Notes under the pieces: model-generated
What the model saw: only the letters and a program-made list of their open reading frames with translations
What the model was told of the DNA's origin: nothing
Database searches by the model: none
Assembly (NCBI GenBank): GCA_963826795.1
Contig: CAWGYT010000011.1
Location: 1 to 64,000 of the forward strand
Source: CAWGYT01 sp963826795
GTDB lineage: Bacteria > Planctomycetota > Planctomycetia > Pirellulales > Pirellulaceae
DNA: 64,000 nucleotides
Direction: 5' to 3'
Translations under genes and position numbers: made by a program
Shown: positions 9,459 to 18,058 of the stretch, piece by piece
Layout: every line of letters begins with the position of its first letter
Position numbering within the stretch: position 1 is the stretch's first letter

Positions 9459-9962
9459 TCACGCTTTCGGTATCTCCCAGCCAGCCGCGTGCGTCAACGG
9501 CGTGCCGGGCGAACGGGGACCTGCCTTACCAGCGGCAACGTCGGCTCCGGATGCCAGCAGGGTCTGCAGCAGTTCGAGATCGCCGGTCCTGGCGGCCACC
9601 GCGATCGAAGTCCATCCGGCACCGTCCGCGTAGTGGATGTCGGCGCCGGCATCCAACAGTGCCCTCACAACGCCGGCGTTTCCCGCGTACGCCGATGCCA
9701 TCAGCAAAGGAGTACGACCGAGCTTCGATTTTGCGTCCACCTGGGCACCACGCTCCAACAGTAGTCGCACTTTGGCCAGATTGCTGACAGCAAGCATCAG
9801 GGCAGTCAGTCCGTCACTATCGGTGGCATTGGGATCGGCGCCGTGATCCAGCAGCAGCTTCACGCTCTCCGAGCTGGCATACAACGTCGCATGCATCAAC
9901 GGTGTCACGGTTTCAAATTCAGATTGCTCAAGCTTGCCGGTGGGCGGCATCAGAATGCCCAA
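9459..9962 (-). pseudogene. Ankyrin-repeat protein fragment
   Basis: 167-aa frame with at least four ankyrin repeats: TPLMHATLYASSESVKLLLD, LTALMLAVSNLAKVRLLLER, TPLLMASAYAGNAGVVRALL, and one beginning with WTSIAVAARTGDLELLQTLL. An in-frame TGA lies upstream, and the usual planctomycete N-terminal part (often secreted or cytochrome-linked) is absent. Near 9480 the frame shifts; an alternative frame (GDTESVIWLSGLSPADGDIA) continues to a TAG at 9376. The 235-bp repeat just upstream (10081-10315) may mark the truncation point. Ankyrin repeats bind proteins; no specific role can be inferred. Confidence 0.6.
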
Positions 9963-10080
9963 GCCACGATCGTGACCGATTTCATCCGGTGAACCTGGCC
10001 ATGAAATTCATACTTCGGCCCTGGCGTTGTTTCTGTTAATGGGCATCGTGGAGCAATCGCGAGCACCAGGAGACGATCGA

Positions 10081-10315
10081 CCCTGTAGTTGCATCAAGGA
10101 TTCTTTGCGAGTGTGAGTTGGACTGAGAAAACCAGGGGTCTTCGAACTTGCCATCGCTTGTTGCTGGATCTCACATCCGGTGAGATCCAGGCGCACCGGG
10201 AGGGCGAGGCTCCTGCCGAGCCGCAGGAGCGGAAGACGCTGTCAAAGAAGGCTCAGCAGGAGCTTCGCCCTCCCGAAGGCTTGGCCACAAAGCAGTTTTT
10301 CTGCAACGCTGGGGT
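10081..10315 (+). repeat. 235-bp interspersed repeat R1, copy 1
   Basis: Near-identical copies at 25621-25857 (inverted) and 55219-55456. The repeat starts CCCTGTAGTTGCAT, contains the inverted motif TCTCACATCCGGTGAGA, then GGGAGGGCGAGGCTCCTGCC and, further on, the complementary AGCAGGAGCTTCGCCCTCCC, so it folds into a long hairpin. It carries no plausible gene; the apparent ORF is only the EGEAPAEP-type translation of the palindrome. Best described as a MITE- or BIME-like non-autonomous element. Confidence 0.8.
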
Positions 10316-10351
10316 CGACTTGACGACGGTCAACGTGTGGACCCTGCCTTT

Positions 10352-11386
10352 TTACTTGGTTCGGGCGCGGTCTGTCGTGGTGCTAACGCCGTAGGCCGCG
10401 TCGTCGCCGCGCTTGCCGGCTACTTCGCCGCGTGACACCCAGAATCCTGGCAGCATGGGCAGCCAAAAGGTGAATCCGCGCAGTAGAACCGTTCCTGCCA
10501 GCGCCGCTTCGATCGTCACACCGTGGGCATGCAACAACGCGACGCACGTCCCCTCGAACGTTCCCAGGCCGCCAGGCACTAGTCCGATCGAAGCCACCGC
10601 CTGGGCTGACACCAGAGCAGCAAACACAACCGCCGGATCGGTACGCACGCCAACGGCCGACAACATGACGTAAAGAGTTGCTGTGTCCAGAAGCACAACG
10701 ATTAATTGCAGCAGTGTCGCCATCGACAGCAGCCCCATGCTCCAGTGTGAGTCGCCTGATTCCGAGAACAACGTTTCCAGGTCGCGCTCGATCAGCCAAC
10801 GCCGGATGCTGGCCGGAAATGATTTCAGTGCCCGCTCGCCCAACCAGAAGATGGCGATGGAAGCAGCCGTTACCAGGAACAACAGCAGCGTCAGAGCGGA
10901 CAGAATTGTGGGCGTTAGATCTCGAAGGACCCATAGGGCCGCGATTGTGGCAGCCAGCGCGATGGCAAACGCGAGATAGTACGAGAAGAGACTAACCAAC
11001 ACAGTTCGAACTGCTGCAGTCCGGGAAACGCCGCAGCGTTCCAGGCCTCGGATGACCATCAGATTCCCGCTCACGCCGATTGAGGGCACGGCTTGGCTGA
11101 CGAATTGCTTGGCCAACGCCAGCGGAAACAGTCGGCGAAGTGGCAACTGCTCACCGTCAATTACCAGCGCACGATGGAACATCAGCGTCACGCAGACATA
11201 AGTCCCACACTGAAGCACGGCCGCAGCCAATAGCGGCAACGGCCGCACTTGTTCCAACAACGACAATAGTTCTCGAACTTCGCCGAGGTGCGTTGCGACT
11301 ACTACCACCACAGCCAGCGTCAGAAGGCCAAACACGAGTCGAGACAAACGCTTCCCTAGCGCAGAACCGAAATCGTTTGGACACAT
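10352..11386 (-). CDS. Flippase-like integral membrane protein (UPF0104 / LPG synthase TM-domain family)
   Basis: 344-aa protein with about eight hydrophobic helices (LVFGLLTLAVVVVVATHLGE at the N-terminus; IALAATIAALWVLRDLTPTI; FTFWLPMLPGFWVSRGEVAG at the C-terminus). The conserved glycine-rich segment ASIGLVPGGLGTFEGTCVAL identifies the family of membrane proteins related to the transmembrane half of lysylphosphatidylglycerol synthase. It lacks the cytoplasmic acyltransferase domain, so it is likely a lipid flippase-like protein of unknown substrate. The ATG overlaps the stop of the DUF1003 gene (TGATG), so it is the coupled last gene of the minus-strand cluster. Confidence 0.85.
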   Translation of the reverse strand: MCPNDFGSALGKRLSRLVFGLLTLAVVVVVATHLGEVRELLSLLEQVRPLPLLAAAVLQCGTYVCVTLMFHRALVIDGEQLPLRRLFPLALAKQFVSQAVPSIGVSGNLMVIRGLERCGVSRTAAVRTVLVSLFSYYLAFAIALAATIAALWVLRDLTPTILSALTLLLFLVTAASIAIFWLGERALKSFPASIRRWLIERDLETLFSESGDSHWSMGLLSMATLLQLIVVLLDTATLYVMLSAVGVRTDPAVVFAALVSAQAVASIGLVPGGLGTFEGTCVALLHAHGVTIEAALAGTVLLRGFTFWLPMLPGFWVSRGEVAGKRGDDAAYGVSTTTDRARTK

Positions 11387-11736
11387 CAGCGACCCTCCGG
11401 TCGACGGCTGTGGACTTCCTGGCTGACGACCTCTTCCATCAATTCAACCTGCAATTCCTCGATCTCGAAAAGTTGCTGCCTTTGGTGAGTCAAGAGCTGA
11501 TCCACTTTGACATGCAAGAGGCGGACTTCCAGTTCAGGTTTCAGGTCAACTCGATAGTCGTATCCCGATCGTAAACGATCTTTCGCTTCTTGCCGGTCTT
11601 GGCCCATCAGGATAATTGGCGCTTGAACGGCTGCCAAGGACGACAGCAGCAAACTCAGCAAGATGTGAGGGTGAGGATCGAACGGCTGCCGTGCGAGCAC
11701 AATGGAGTTAATTGTCATCCAGAGAACCATGACCAC
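11386..11736 (-). CDS. DUF1003 membrane protein, N-terminally incomplete
   Basis: 116-aa frame with the DUF1003 core: a transmembrane segment, then ILLSLLLSSLAAVQAPIILM and GQDRQEAKDRLRSGYDYRVD. In the same frame further upstream the sequence already reads RFSGSWRFLILLGV, typical of the first helix, so the true protein began before 11736. That upstream part overlaps, in another frame, the C-terminus of the P-type ATPase. The usual N-terminal third of the family is missing, pointing either to a deletion that fused the two genes or to a base error. Function unknown; the family is often found beside cation transporters. Confidence 0.65.
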   Translation of the reverse strand: MVMVLWMTINSIVLARQPFDPHPHILLSLLLSSLAAVQAPIILMGQDRQEAKDRLRSGYDYRVDLKPELEVRLLHVKVDQLLTHQRQQLFEIEELQVELMEEVVSQEVHSRRPEGR

Positions 11737-12127
11737 GCCAAGCAGTATCAGAAATCTCCAACTGCCGCTGAAGCGGGCGAGACTCTTGTGCCGATCGCCG
11801 AGGTCGTTCCCAACGCTGCAACGCGAGTTTTCTTAAAAAGTCGAGTACAAAGATCAGTGGAACCCCCAGCCACGTGAGTGCGTAGATGTGCCAATCCACC
11901 GGACCGGTTCCCAGGAAGTTCTGCAGCGGCGGAAAGTAAAGGATGGCCAAGGAGAACACGATCTCGGCGGCCACGCCCAGCAGAATCAGTTTATTGCGAA
12001 ACAGGCCGGCGTCGAGGCCGGAGAACCGTAGCGAGCGGCGGCCGACGACGTTGCCGATCTGCATGAGGACGACGGTCGCCAAGGTGATGCCCGTCGCTGA
12101 GCGGTAAAGCGGGTCGTTGGCGGACAA
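11708..12127 (-). CDS. P2C-type cation ATPase, C-terminal membrane piece
   Basis: Carries the last transmembrane helices (ATGITLATVVLMQIGNVVGR, KLILLGVAAEIVFSLAILYF, YALTWLGVPLIFVLDFLRKL), typical of the P2 ATPase C-terminal domain. After FLRKLALQRWERPRR the ATPase should stop, but the frame runs on into sequence that in another frame encodes the DUF1003 protein. This indicates a junction or frame error near 11820. Confidence 0.72.
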   Translation of the reverse strand: MSANDPLYRSATGITLATVVLMQIGNVVGRRSLRFSGLDAGLFRNKLILLGVAAEIVFSLAILYFPPLQNFLGTGPVDWHIYALTWLGVPLIFVLDFLRKLALQRWERPRRSAQESRPLQRQLEISDTAWRGHGSLDDN

Positions 12128-13175
12128 GCTCCTGTCCCCATTGCCAGCCGCCTTGAACGAGTACCAGGAAAAACATGAACAGTGACCAGGCGGCCTGGAT
12201 GATGCCGAGAAACAAATAGGCCGTGGCCATCAGCGAAAAGGAAAGCAGCCGCTCGTTCGCGCGACGTGGCGGTCGCTTCATCGCGTCGCGTTCGGGCGGC
12301 TCCTGGCCCAGCCCGATCGCGGGCAGCAAGTCGGTGCCCAGGTCGATCGAGAGGATTTGAATCACGGTCAGACCCAACGGAACGGGCAGCACGACGTACA
12401 GGAGAAAGGGCACGATTTCCGGAATGTTGCTGGCCAGCACGTAGGTGGTGAACTTCTGGATGTTGGCAAACACACCGCGACCTTCTTCGACACCCGCCAC
12501 AATCGACGCGAAGTTGTCGTCCAAGAGCACGATGTCGGCAACCTCGCGCGCCACATCTGTCCCGCCGACGCCCATCGCGATACCGACGTCCGCAGCCTTG
12601 AGCGCCGGCGCGTCATTCACGCCGTCGCCCGTCATGCCGACGACATGTCCCAGTCGTTTCAGAGCCGTCACGATCTTCATCTTCTGTTCGGGTGTGGTGC
12701 GGGCAAAGACGGTGACGCCACCGCGCAGCCGCTCGATTAGTTGCTGTTCGCGAAGCGTTTCGAGTTCGGTGCCGAGTAGGACCGAGCTCGTGGGGCAGGT
12801 TTGCAATCTGCCAGGCAGCTTGGCCTGCCCCGCCTCCGGCAAAATGCCGCACTGGCGGGCGATGGCTTCTGCCGTATCGGGATGATCGCCGGTAATCAGC
12901 AGTACGCGGATGCCCGCGTTATGGCAATTGGCGACCGCGGCTGGAACTTCCTCGCGAATCGGGTCGTCCAGCGCGAGAAAGCCGCTGAGCACGAGCGACT
13001 GTTCGAGCGATTCTTCTTTCGCCTTGGGGTCGGGCAGCCTTTCCAACCGACGGTGAGCGACGGCGATCACACGCTGGCCTTGCGCTGACATCCGTTGGAC
13101 GATCGCGTCGCACACGGTCAGCGTGTCGACCGACATCGGTGCTATCTCGCTTTCCGCCGCTTCGATTGAAACCAA
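11991..13175 (-). CDS. P2C-type cation ATPase, nucleotide-binding and hinge/M5-M8 piece
   Basis: 394-aa frame continuing the ATPase. It carries LDDPIREEVPAAVANC, ITGDHPDTAEAIARQCGIL, hinge TGDGVNDAPALKAADVGIAM, and M6 SIDLGTDLLPAIGLGQEPPE. The spacer after CGILPEAG contains an inserted palindrome (12792-12831) that stays in frame and adds about 14 residues. The last about 45 residues are out of frame; a change near 12120-12150 leads to the final piece. If the frame changes are sequencing errors, the enzyme would be a complete ion pump of about 930 aa. Confidence 0.8.
   Translation of the reverse strand: MVSIEAAESEIAPMSVDTLTVCDAIVQRMSAQGQRVIAVAHRRLERLPDPKAKEESLEQSLVLSGFLALDDPIREEVPAAVANCHNAGIRVLLITGDHPDTAEAIARQCGILPEAGQAKLPGRLQTCPTSSVLLGTELETLREQQLIERLRGGVTVFARTTPEQKMKIVTALKRLGHVVGMTGDGVNDAPALKAADVGIAMGVGGTDVAREVADIVLLDDNFASIVAGVEEGRGVFANIQKFTTYVLASNIPEIVPFLLYVVLPVPLGLTVIQILSIDLGTDLLPAIGLGQEPPERDAMKRPPRRANERLLSFSLMATAYLFLGIIQAAWSLFMFFLVLVQGGWQWGQELVRQRPALPLSDGHHLGDRRPHADRQRRRPPLATVLRPRRRPVSQ
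12792..12831. repeat. Palindromic REP-like insertion inside the ATPase gene
   Basis: A 40-bp imperfect palindrome starting GGGGCAGGTTTGCAATCTGC and ending GCTTGGCCTGCCCC lies inside the nucleotide-binding domain coding sequence and keeps the frame. In protein it reads QAKLPGRLQTCPT, which has no counterpart in P-type ATPases. Its sequence matches the type of short GC-rich hairpins scattered in planctomycete genomes. Confidence 0.65.
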
Positions 13176-14544
13176 TCAGCGGCCGAAGCGATTCCCACGC
13201 ACCTTTGACCGCAAACAGCAACTTCCGTCCCGTTGGCAAACACGCCCGCCTCGCGCCGCTTCTGCAAATCGAACGGAAAATGGCGGCGCGTCTCTGCGAT
13301 GATCTCGGTTGGTTCACCGAACAGGTCGACATATCGCTCGGCCACGGCGATGTCGAGCGGGTCGCCAGACCAACGACCTGATCGCGGACTGCGCAGCGGA
13401 CTACTTGTTCCCGCACCTCCGACGCGATTAAGGCGGACTTGAGGAATGATTGTACCGCCGCCGGATCGGTAATCGGTTCTCCACGGACAGGATCAACCAT
13501 CGCCGCAATCGCCAGCTCATTCTTCGTCAATGTGCCCGTCTTGTCGGTACAGATGACGTGGACGGCGCCGAGCGATTCGACCGCTTCGAGTGTCTTGACC
13601 AGGACGTGCTTTCTTGCCATTCGCAAGCTGGCCATCGACAGCGCGAGTGTAAATGTGGGCAGCAGTCCTTCAGGAACGTTGGCCACGATGATTCCCAGCA
13701 TGAAGACGATGTTCACCCACAGCGAGCGGCCCGTGGCAACCCCGTAGGTGAAGAACAGCAGTCCCAGTGCAACCGCGATCACCGTCAGCACGCGGATCAT
13801 GCGGTTCGTTTCCCGCTGCAGCGGTGAAGGCGGGCGGCGCACGTCGCGCGACAAGGCGGCGATCTTGCCGAACTCGGTGCGATGACCGGTGGCGAAGACA
13901 ACCGCCGTGCCGCTGCCGCGCAGCACACTGCAACCGGCAAATGCGATATTCGGACTTTCGAGCAACGGCCCTTTCGCCGCTGCGCTGGTCATCGGTTGCG
14001 AGCGGGATTCGCCAGTCAGCGGTGCGTTGTTGACGAGCAGTTCTTCGCATTCGACGAGCCGAGCGTCGGCTGGAACCCGGTCGCCCTCGCCAACCAGCAC
14101 GACATCTCCCGGCACGAGCTGGTCGGCCGGCAGCTGTTGTTCCAGGCCGCCCCGCCGCACGCGCACCCGCTGTGGCAAGAACTTCCGCAGCTCTTCCATC
14201 GCCCGTTCGGCGCGCATTTCCTGGGCAAACGCAAACAGGGCGTTCAGCACGGACACGCCCAACAACGCCCATCCAAGCACCGCCATCCCTTCGCCAGGTT
14301 GAATCGCCTCGGCGACGAAACAGACGGCCGCCGCGACATCGAGCAGGATGCTGAAGAAGTTGATGAAGTGCTTAACGAGCGCCTGGACCCAGCGCAGCCT
14401 CGACGGCGGCCGCAGTCGGTTTGGGCCGACTTCACGAAGGCGCGCGGCAACTTCCGCGTTGGTCAGCCCTTCCGGGCGGCTTCGCAAAAGGCCGAACACG
14501 GCGTCCGTGGCAACTTCATGGACTTGCCCGGCCGCGGCGTTCAC
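12919..14544 (-). CDS. P2C-type cation ATPase (Na+/K+-ATPase-like), N-terminal piece
   Basis: 541-aa frame whose first about 380 residues are a P-type ATPase: N-terminal cation-transporter domain, actuator motif PLTGESRSQPM, helix M4 ANVPEGLLPTFTLAL, and phosphorylation motif ICTDKTGTLTKNE (Asp near residue 330). The VPEGLLPT form, with SIDLGTDLLPAIGLG in the later M6 piece, matches the P2C (Na+/K+) subfamily. After VVRCAVRDQVVG the frame is lost near 13378; the right sequence passes through 13142-13345 (AVAERYVDLFGEPTEIIAET), returns to KLLFAVKGAWESL here, then moves to the next piece near 13165. The GTG start overlaps the stop of the stress-protein gene (GTGA). Confidence 0.82.
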   Translation of the reverse strand: MNAAAGQVHEVATDAVFGLLRSRPEGLTNAEVAARLREVGPNRLRPPSRLRWVQALVKHFINFFSILLDVAAAVCFVAEAIQPGEGMAVLGWALLGVSVLNALFAFAQEMRAERAMEELRKFLPQRVRVRRGGLEQQLPADQLVPGDVVLVGEGDRVPADARLVECEELLVNNAPLTGESRSQPMTSAAAKGPLLESPNIAFAGCSVLRGSGTAVVFATGHRTEFGKIAALSRDVRRPPSPLQRETNRMIRVLTVIAVALGLLFFTYGVATGRSLWVNIVFMLGIIVANVPEGLLPTFTLALSMASLRMARKHVLVKTLEAVESLGAVHVICTDKTGTLTKNELAIAAMVDPVRGEPITDPAAVQSFLKSALIASEVREQVVRCAVRDQVVGLATRSTSPWPSDMSTCSVNQPRSSQRRAAIFRSICRSGARRACLPTGRKLLFAVKGAWESLRPLIGFNRSGGKRDSTDVGRHADRVRRDRPTDVSARPACDRRRSPSVGKAARPQGERRIARTVARAQRLSRAGRPDSRGSSSRGRQLP

Positions 14545-15381
14545 TGGACACCTCGATAGATCGCGACGTCACAGGTCGCATCGCGCAACACCTGTTCGAT
14601 CGGGTTGCCATAGAAGAACTGTTCAGTCAGATTTCTTTCCGACGCCCCCATGTAGATCAAGTGCGACTTTGTCTTGTTGGCGGCCAGGACGATTTCTTTC
14701 GGTACATCGTCCGACACGACCGTGTTTGCATCGACGATGGACGCCGCTAACCCAAGCTGCTCGCCAATCTCTTGTTCCACACGCCCGCAGTATATCACGC
14801 CCGGCTGCCGCAATTGATTCGCAGCCTCGCGGGACAGCATCCGAAAACGCCAGCGGGCGACCCGGCACACGAACAGAATGTGCATCTGCACAATGTCCGG
14901 CCCAAAAAGCCTCAAGAACGGCAGTCCAGAACGAAAACCGCGCGGATGCCCCGACACCGGTAGCAATAAACGCCGCGGACATCCCAGAAGTCCCGGCTGG
15001 ACCACGCGCAAGGCCAACACGTTGCAATGGCCGAGGCGTAGCAGCCGTTCCGATACGGTGCCGCTCAACAGCCCTCGCTTCCGCTCGCGGACCCGCGTGC
15101 CACAGACCAGGTAGTTGTCGGCCCCCGCCCCGACCGTCGAACGAATCGTCTCAAAAACGGAACCAGTCAGCGGTTCGATGCGCGACTGCAATTCAATACC
15201 CAGCCGCTCGCACTCGGACCGAATCCGACCGAGTTTCTCTTCAAGCGCTGCCTTCGCTCGTCTGCCCGTCGCGGACGTGGACGAGATGCAGACGATTTTC
15301 TGGATGATGCGCCGCCAACCGGGCCGCGTAGTGCGACACCCAATCACCATTGATCGATCCGTCGTAAGCAAAGACAAGCAT
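14541..15381 (-). CDS. Universal stress protein with two UspA domains, N-terminal frameshift
   Basis: The true start is ATG 15381, giving MLVFAYDGSINGDWVSHYAA and then RLHLVHVRDGQTSE, a typical UspA N-terminus. A frame change near 15260 moves to the frame open from 15377, which carries the rest (278-aa ORF). UspA1 has YLVCGTRVRERKRGLLSGTV; UspA2 ends with LIYMGASERNLTEQFFYGNP, the ATP-binding G-x2-G-x9-G pattern. Tandem UspA proteins bind ATP and accompany stress and energy-limitation responses. The stop overlaps the ATPase GTG start. Confidence 0.78.
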
Positions 15382-15423
15382 GTCCGGTTCCGCTTTTCGA
15401 CGTTGCCGATCGTGGTCGCCGTC

Positions 15424-15591
15424 TCAACTTTTCTTGCTCGTCTTCACGTGAACGGCGGCAATCAATTGCCCGACCTTGCGACTGCCGCACTTGGGGCACT
15501 TTGGTTTCGGGTCGCGGTCGTGCTCGGCAAACGTCTGTTTGACTGTAAAGTGCTTTCGACAATCCGTGCACTGGAACTCGTAGTACGCCAT
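15424..15591 (-). CDS. Small FmdB-like zinc-ribbon protein
   Basis: 55-aa protein starting MAYYEFQCTDCRKHFTVKQT, with two CxxC knuckles (CTDC and CPKC) forming one zinc ribbon, as in FmdB-type putative regulatory proteins. A strong ribosome binding site (AAGGAG) sits 7-8 bases before ATG 15591, which decides the start over the upstream in-frame ATG at 15618. It sits between the stress protein and the baeRF-like gene on the same strand and is probably co-transcribed. The precise role of this family is unknown. Confidence 0.8.
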   Translation of the reverse strand: MAYYEFQCTDCRKHFTVKQTFAEHDRDPKPKCPKCGSRKVGQLIAAVHVKTSKKS

Positions 15592-15642
15592 GGCTTTCTC
15601 CTTTCGTTTTGGCCTCACCCGTAGCGGCGGTTGTCCTGCGCG

Positions 15643-16794
15643 TCAGAATCGCATCAACGCCGCCAACGCTTCCGGCGAAGGCATTTGGTCGCTGTTCACC
15701 GCATGCACACTGCCACGGTGGAGCAGAGTCTGGACGGCGGCCGCGTCCAGTAGATCATCGTCGCCTGGTCGCTGAACGTCATGCACGTCGACGACCCGGC
15801 CCTCCGGATCACAGCCTCCCCACGTGTGGCGATCCGACGCGACAAACAGAGTTTCGATGCGACCTTCGAAAGCGGCTGGCAGCGCCTGTCGAATGTCGTC
15901 GGTGGCTTTTCCTGTTCCCGCCAGTCGGTGATACTTGGCCGCCGCCTGCGCTCGGGCTTCGGCCAACAGCGGCTTGACCAACGGCCACACTTTTTCGTGG
16001 ATCTGCCGGGCGCTCAGGTAATCGCAGTTGCCAGCCAACTCCGGCTTGGCCAGGTGCGCGTAGTGGCAAGTCTTACGAAAAATCGGCAGCAAGTAATCGA
16101 CACCTGCCAGGACCAACGGCGCGGTTTCGTCGCGGAGCACTGGCACAAGCGCCCCGTCGATCAAACGAAAGAACAGGGCCAGTTCGTCTTTGTGGCTCTC
16201 TTTTACACCGCCCTGGCCATGAAACACGGACGACTGTTTTCCCTTGCCGCCCTTCATCGCGATGTGGGATTGCGAGCCACGATCGGCGCCATCCAGATTT
16301 AGCGCTTCGTCGATTCGTTGTGGCAGTCCGGCAACGTCGACTTGTGCGACCTGATATTCCGTCGCTTCGAGCAGCCGGACGCTGTGCTGGCTGAGCGCCA
16401 AAATGAAGAAGCGATCACCGCTCGTCAGCAGAGGCAGCAGCGCTTTGACGTGGAACCGCTGGTTCACCAAAGCCAACTCATCCAAACGCACGGGCACTCG
16501 GAAACGGCGCAGCGATCCGCGATTCAGGAACAATGCCAATCCGTGGCTACGCTTCTCCCAGAAGTCTTGATCGGACGGCAACTCGCGGATCGCCGCCACC
16601 AGATCACGCGCATCCGGCGCTCGCAGCCAGCCATCGGCCAGTTGTTGCTCGGCTTTCTCAGCCAGATTCTTCAACCGCGCGGCGTCCTGCTGTCCGTCCG
16701 CACCGGCCACATGCGTCGGCATACAGACCGTGACGCATGGGCCCTCGTGTGCTTCGGTCAACTGCCGCAGGTCGGACATGGCAAATGTGTCCAT
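15643..16794 (-). CDS. baeRF-family (archaeo-eukaryotic release factor-like) protein
   Basis: 383-aa cytoplasmic protein. It has VTVCMPTHVAG near the N-terminus, an FWEKRSHGLALFLNRGSLRR strand region, FFILALSQHSVRLLEATEYQ in the middle, and a C-terminal half with PLVLAGVDYLLPIFRKTCHY and TLFVASDRHTWGGCDPEGRV. This organisation matches the bacterial family of proteins related to eukaryotic release factor 1 domains (baeRF), proposed to act on ribosomes under stress; this function is not proven. An AAAGGA ribosome binding site precedes ATG 16794. It follows the methionine adenosyltransferase gene at 49 bp. Confidence 0.7.
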   Translation of the reverse strand: MDTFAMSDLRQLTEAHEGPCVTVCMPTHVAGADGQQDAARLKNLAEKAEQQLADGWLRAPDARDLVAAIRELPSDQDFWEKRSHGLALFLNRGSLRRFRVPVRLDELALVNQRFHVKALLPLLTSGDRFFILALSQHSVRLLEATEYQVAQVDVAGLPQRIDEALNLDGADRGSQSHIAMKGGKGKQSSVFHGQGGVKESHKDELALFFRLIDGALVPVLRDETAPLVLAGVDYLLPIFRKTCHYAHLAKPELAGNCDYLSARQIHEKVWPLVKPLLAEARAQAAAKYHRLAGTGKATDDIRQALPAAFEGRIETLFVASDRHTWGGCDPEGRVVDVHDVQRPGDDDLLDAAAVQTLLHRGSVHAVNSDQMPSPEALAALMRF

Positions 16795-16843
16795 CGCGTT
16801 TTCCTTTCACGTAAAAGCCGCCATCATCGTGTTTGCTCTTCAG

Positions 16844-18049
16844 TCAACACACTGGCAACTCGCCGCGCGTCAGCCGTTTCGTGAAGGCCTCGACAGCGGC
16901 GAGTTCTTGTTGGACAATTTCGATCGCTTGTTGCTGCACGTCGCCGAGTGTCGCATCGGGGCTCAAAGCCAACTGAATCGACGTAGACCACGGTTTGTCA
17001 AGCGGTCGCCCGATGCGGCTGCAGAGCCAGACGTAGACTTCTTCCATCGCGTCCGACGAATGGTAGATTCGGTCAGCCATTTGATGGGCCAGCAAGTTGT
17101 AGATCTTGCCCACGTGGCTGACCGGGTTCTTGCCCGCGGCGGCTTCCAGCGTCATGGGACGGCTGAAACTGATCAAGCCATTGACGCGATTTCCGCGGCC
17201 CACCTGGCCGCCGTCGCCGTTCTCGGCCGACGTGCCCAAGACCGTCAAGTAAAGGCCATCTTGGCCGCGCGACGGATCGTCGAGCGTGTTGATCTCCAAT
17301 TCGATGGCGTGCAAATTGTGAAGTTTTGATTGCAGATATGCGTGCAACGCTTCCTTGGCGGCTGACTTCCGATGCAGATACGTCTCCTTTTCCCAGATAA
17401 AGTGGTCGATGAAGGCAATCGCCACGGTCAAGTGCAACTTTCGCCCGTGGCGGACTCCCATCACCTTCACGTCTTCGCCCGTCTCCGGAAAGTCGTGCTT
17501 GAAGGACTCTGAATTGAGAAAGTGCTCCGCCGACAGCACGAGATGCTCGGACTCGCTGAGCGGCGCAAAGCCGACACCGACCGACGTGTCGTTCGCCGTG
17601 ATCGTGTCGCGGCCGAAGATGCCGACCAGTTCCGCCGACCCGGGCCGCAACTCGTCATGAACGACCAAGTGCTCGTCCGGCTTGACGTGCCGAAGGTGCG
17701 TTTGGAACCAACCCCTGGCCGCCGCCACCACAATGTCATTGACGGGAATCTTCTTGCCTTCGAAAGCGTCCGTCGCGCGGTCTCCGACGAACAGACGCAT
17801 CGGAGCCAATACTTTGCCTCCGCCAAACTTCGGTTCGGTTTGGCCTGCAACCAACAGGCCCTTGTCGACGTTGAAGTGTAGGACCCGCCCGGCGGTTTCG
17901 AGGTAGGCTCCGGACAAGGCGACAGAAACTGATTCCATCACCGAGTCGCAGATGGTGTCCGGATGACCTCTCCCTTTCCGTTCGACGTATTCGGTCGATT
18001 GACGGGACATTGGCATGTGAGGACTTGCGGTGATCTGAACGGCGTTCAT
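16844..18049 (-). CDS. mat: Archaeal-type methionine adenosyltransferase
   Basis: 401 aa, the usual length of the archaeal AdoMet synthetase family (PF01941), unrelated in sequence to bacterial MetK. It makes S-adenosylmethionine from methionine and ATP. Diagnostic motifs are ERKGRGHPDTICDSVMESVS at the N-terminus, the glycine-rich GTSAENGDGGQVGRGNRVNG, and AAGKNPVSHVGKIYNLLAHQ. A GAAAGG ribosome binding site precedes ATG 18049. It starts nine bases after the stop of the isoaspartate methyltransferase gene, suggesting co-expression of SAM synthesis with a SAM-dependent repair enzyme. Archaeal-type MAT in a bacterium points to horizontal acquisition; whether the organism also has metK cannot be seen here. 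Confidence 0.92.
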   Translation of the reverse strand: MNAVQITASPHMPMSRQSTEYVERKGRGHPDTICDSVMESVSVALSGAYLETAGRVLHFNVDKGLLVAGQTEPKFGGGKVLAPMRLFVGDRATDAFEGKKIPVNDIVVAAARGWFQTHLRHVKPDEHLVVHDELRPGSAELVGIFGRDTITANDTSVGVGFAPLSESEHLVLSAEHFLNSESFKHDFPETGEDVKVMGVRHGRKLHLTVAIAFIDHFIWEKETYLHRKSAAKEALHAYLQSKLHNLHAIELEINTLDDPSRGQDGLYLTVLGTSAENGDGGQVGRGNRVNGLISFSRPMTLEAAAGKNPVSHVGKIYNLLAHQMADRIYHSSDAMEEVYVWLCSRIGRPLDKPWSTSIQLALSPDATLGDVQQQAIEIVQQELAAVEAFTKRLTRGELPVC

Positions 18050-18058
18050 CGTTGCCTT

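Noticed and set aside
10089..10394. ORF with EGEAPAEP peptide (also at 25579-25851 and 55226-55492)
   Set aside because: It is translation of repeat R1; the same 'protein' appears wherever R1 lies, with different ends set by flanking DNA.
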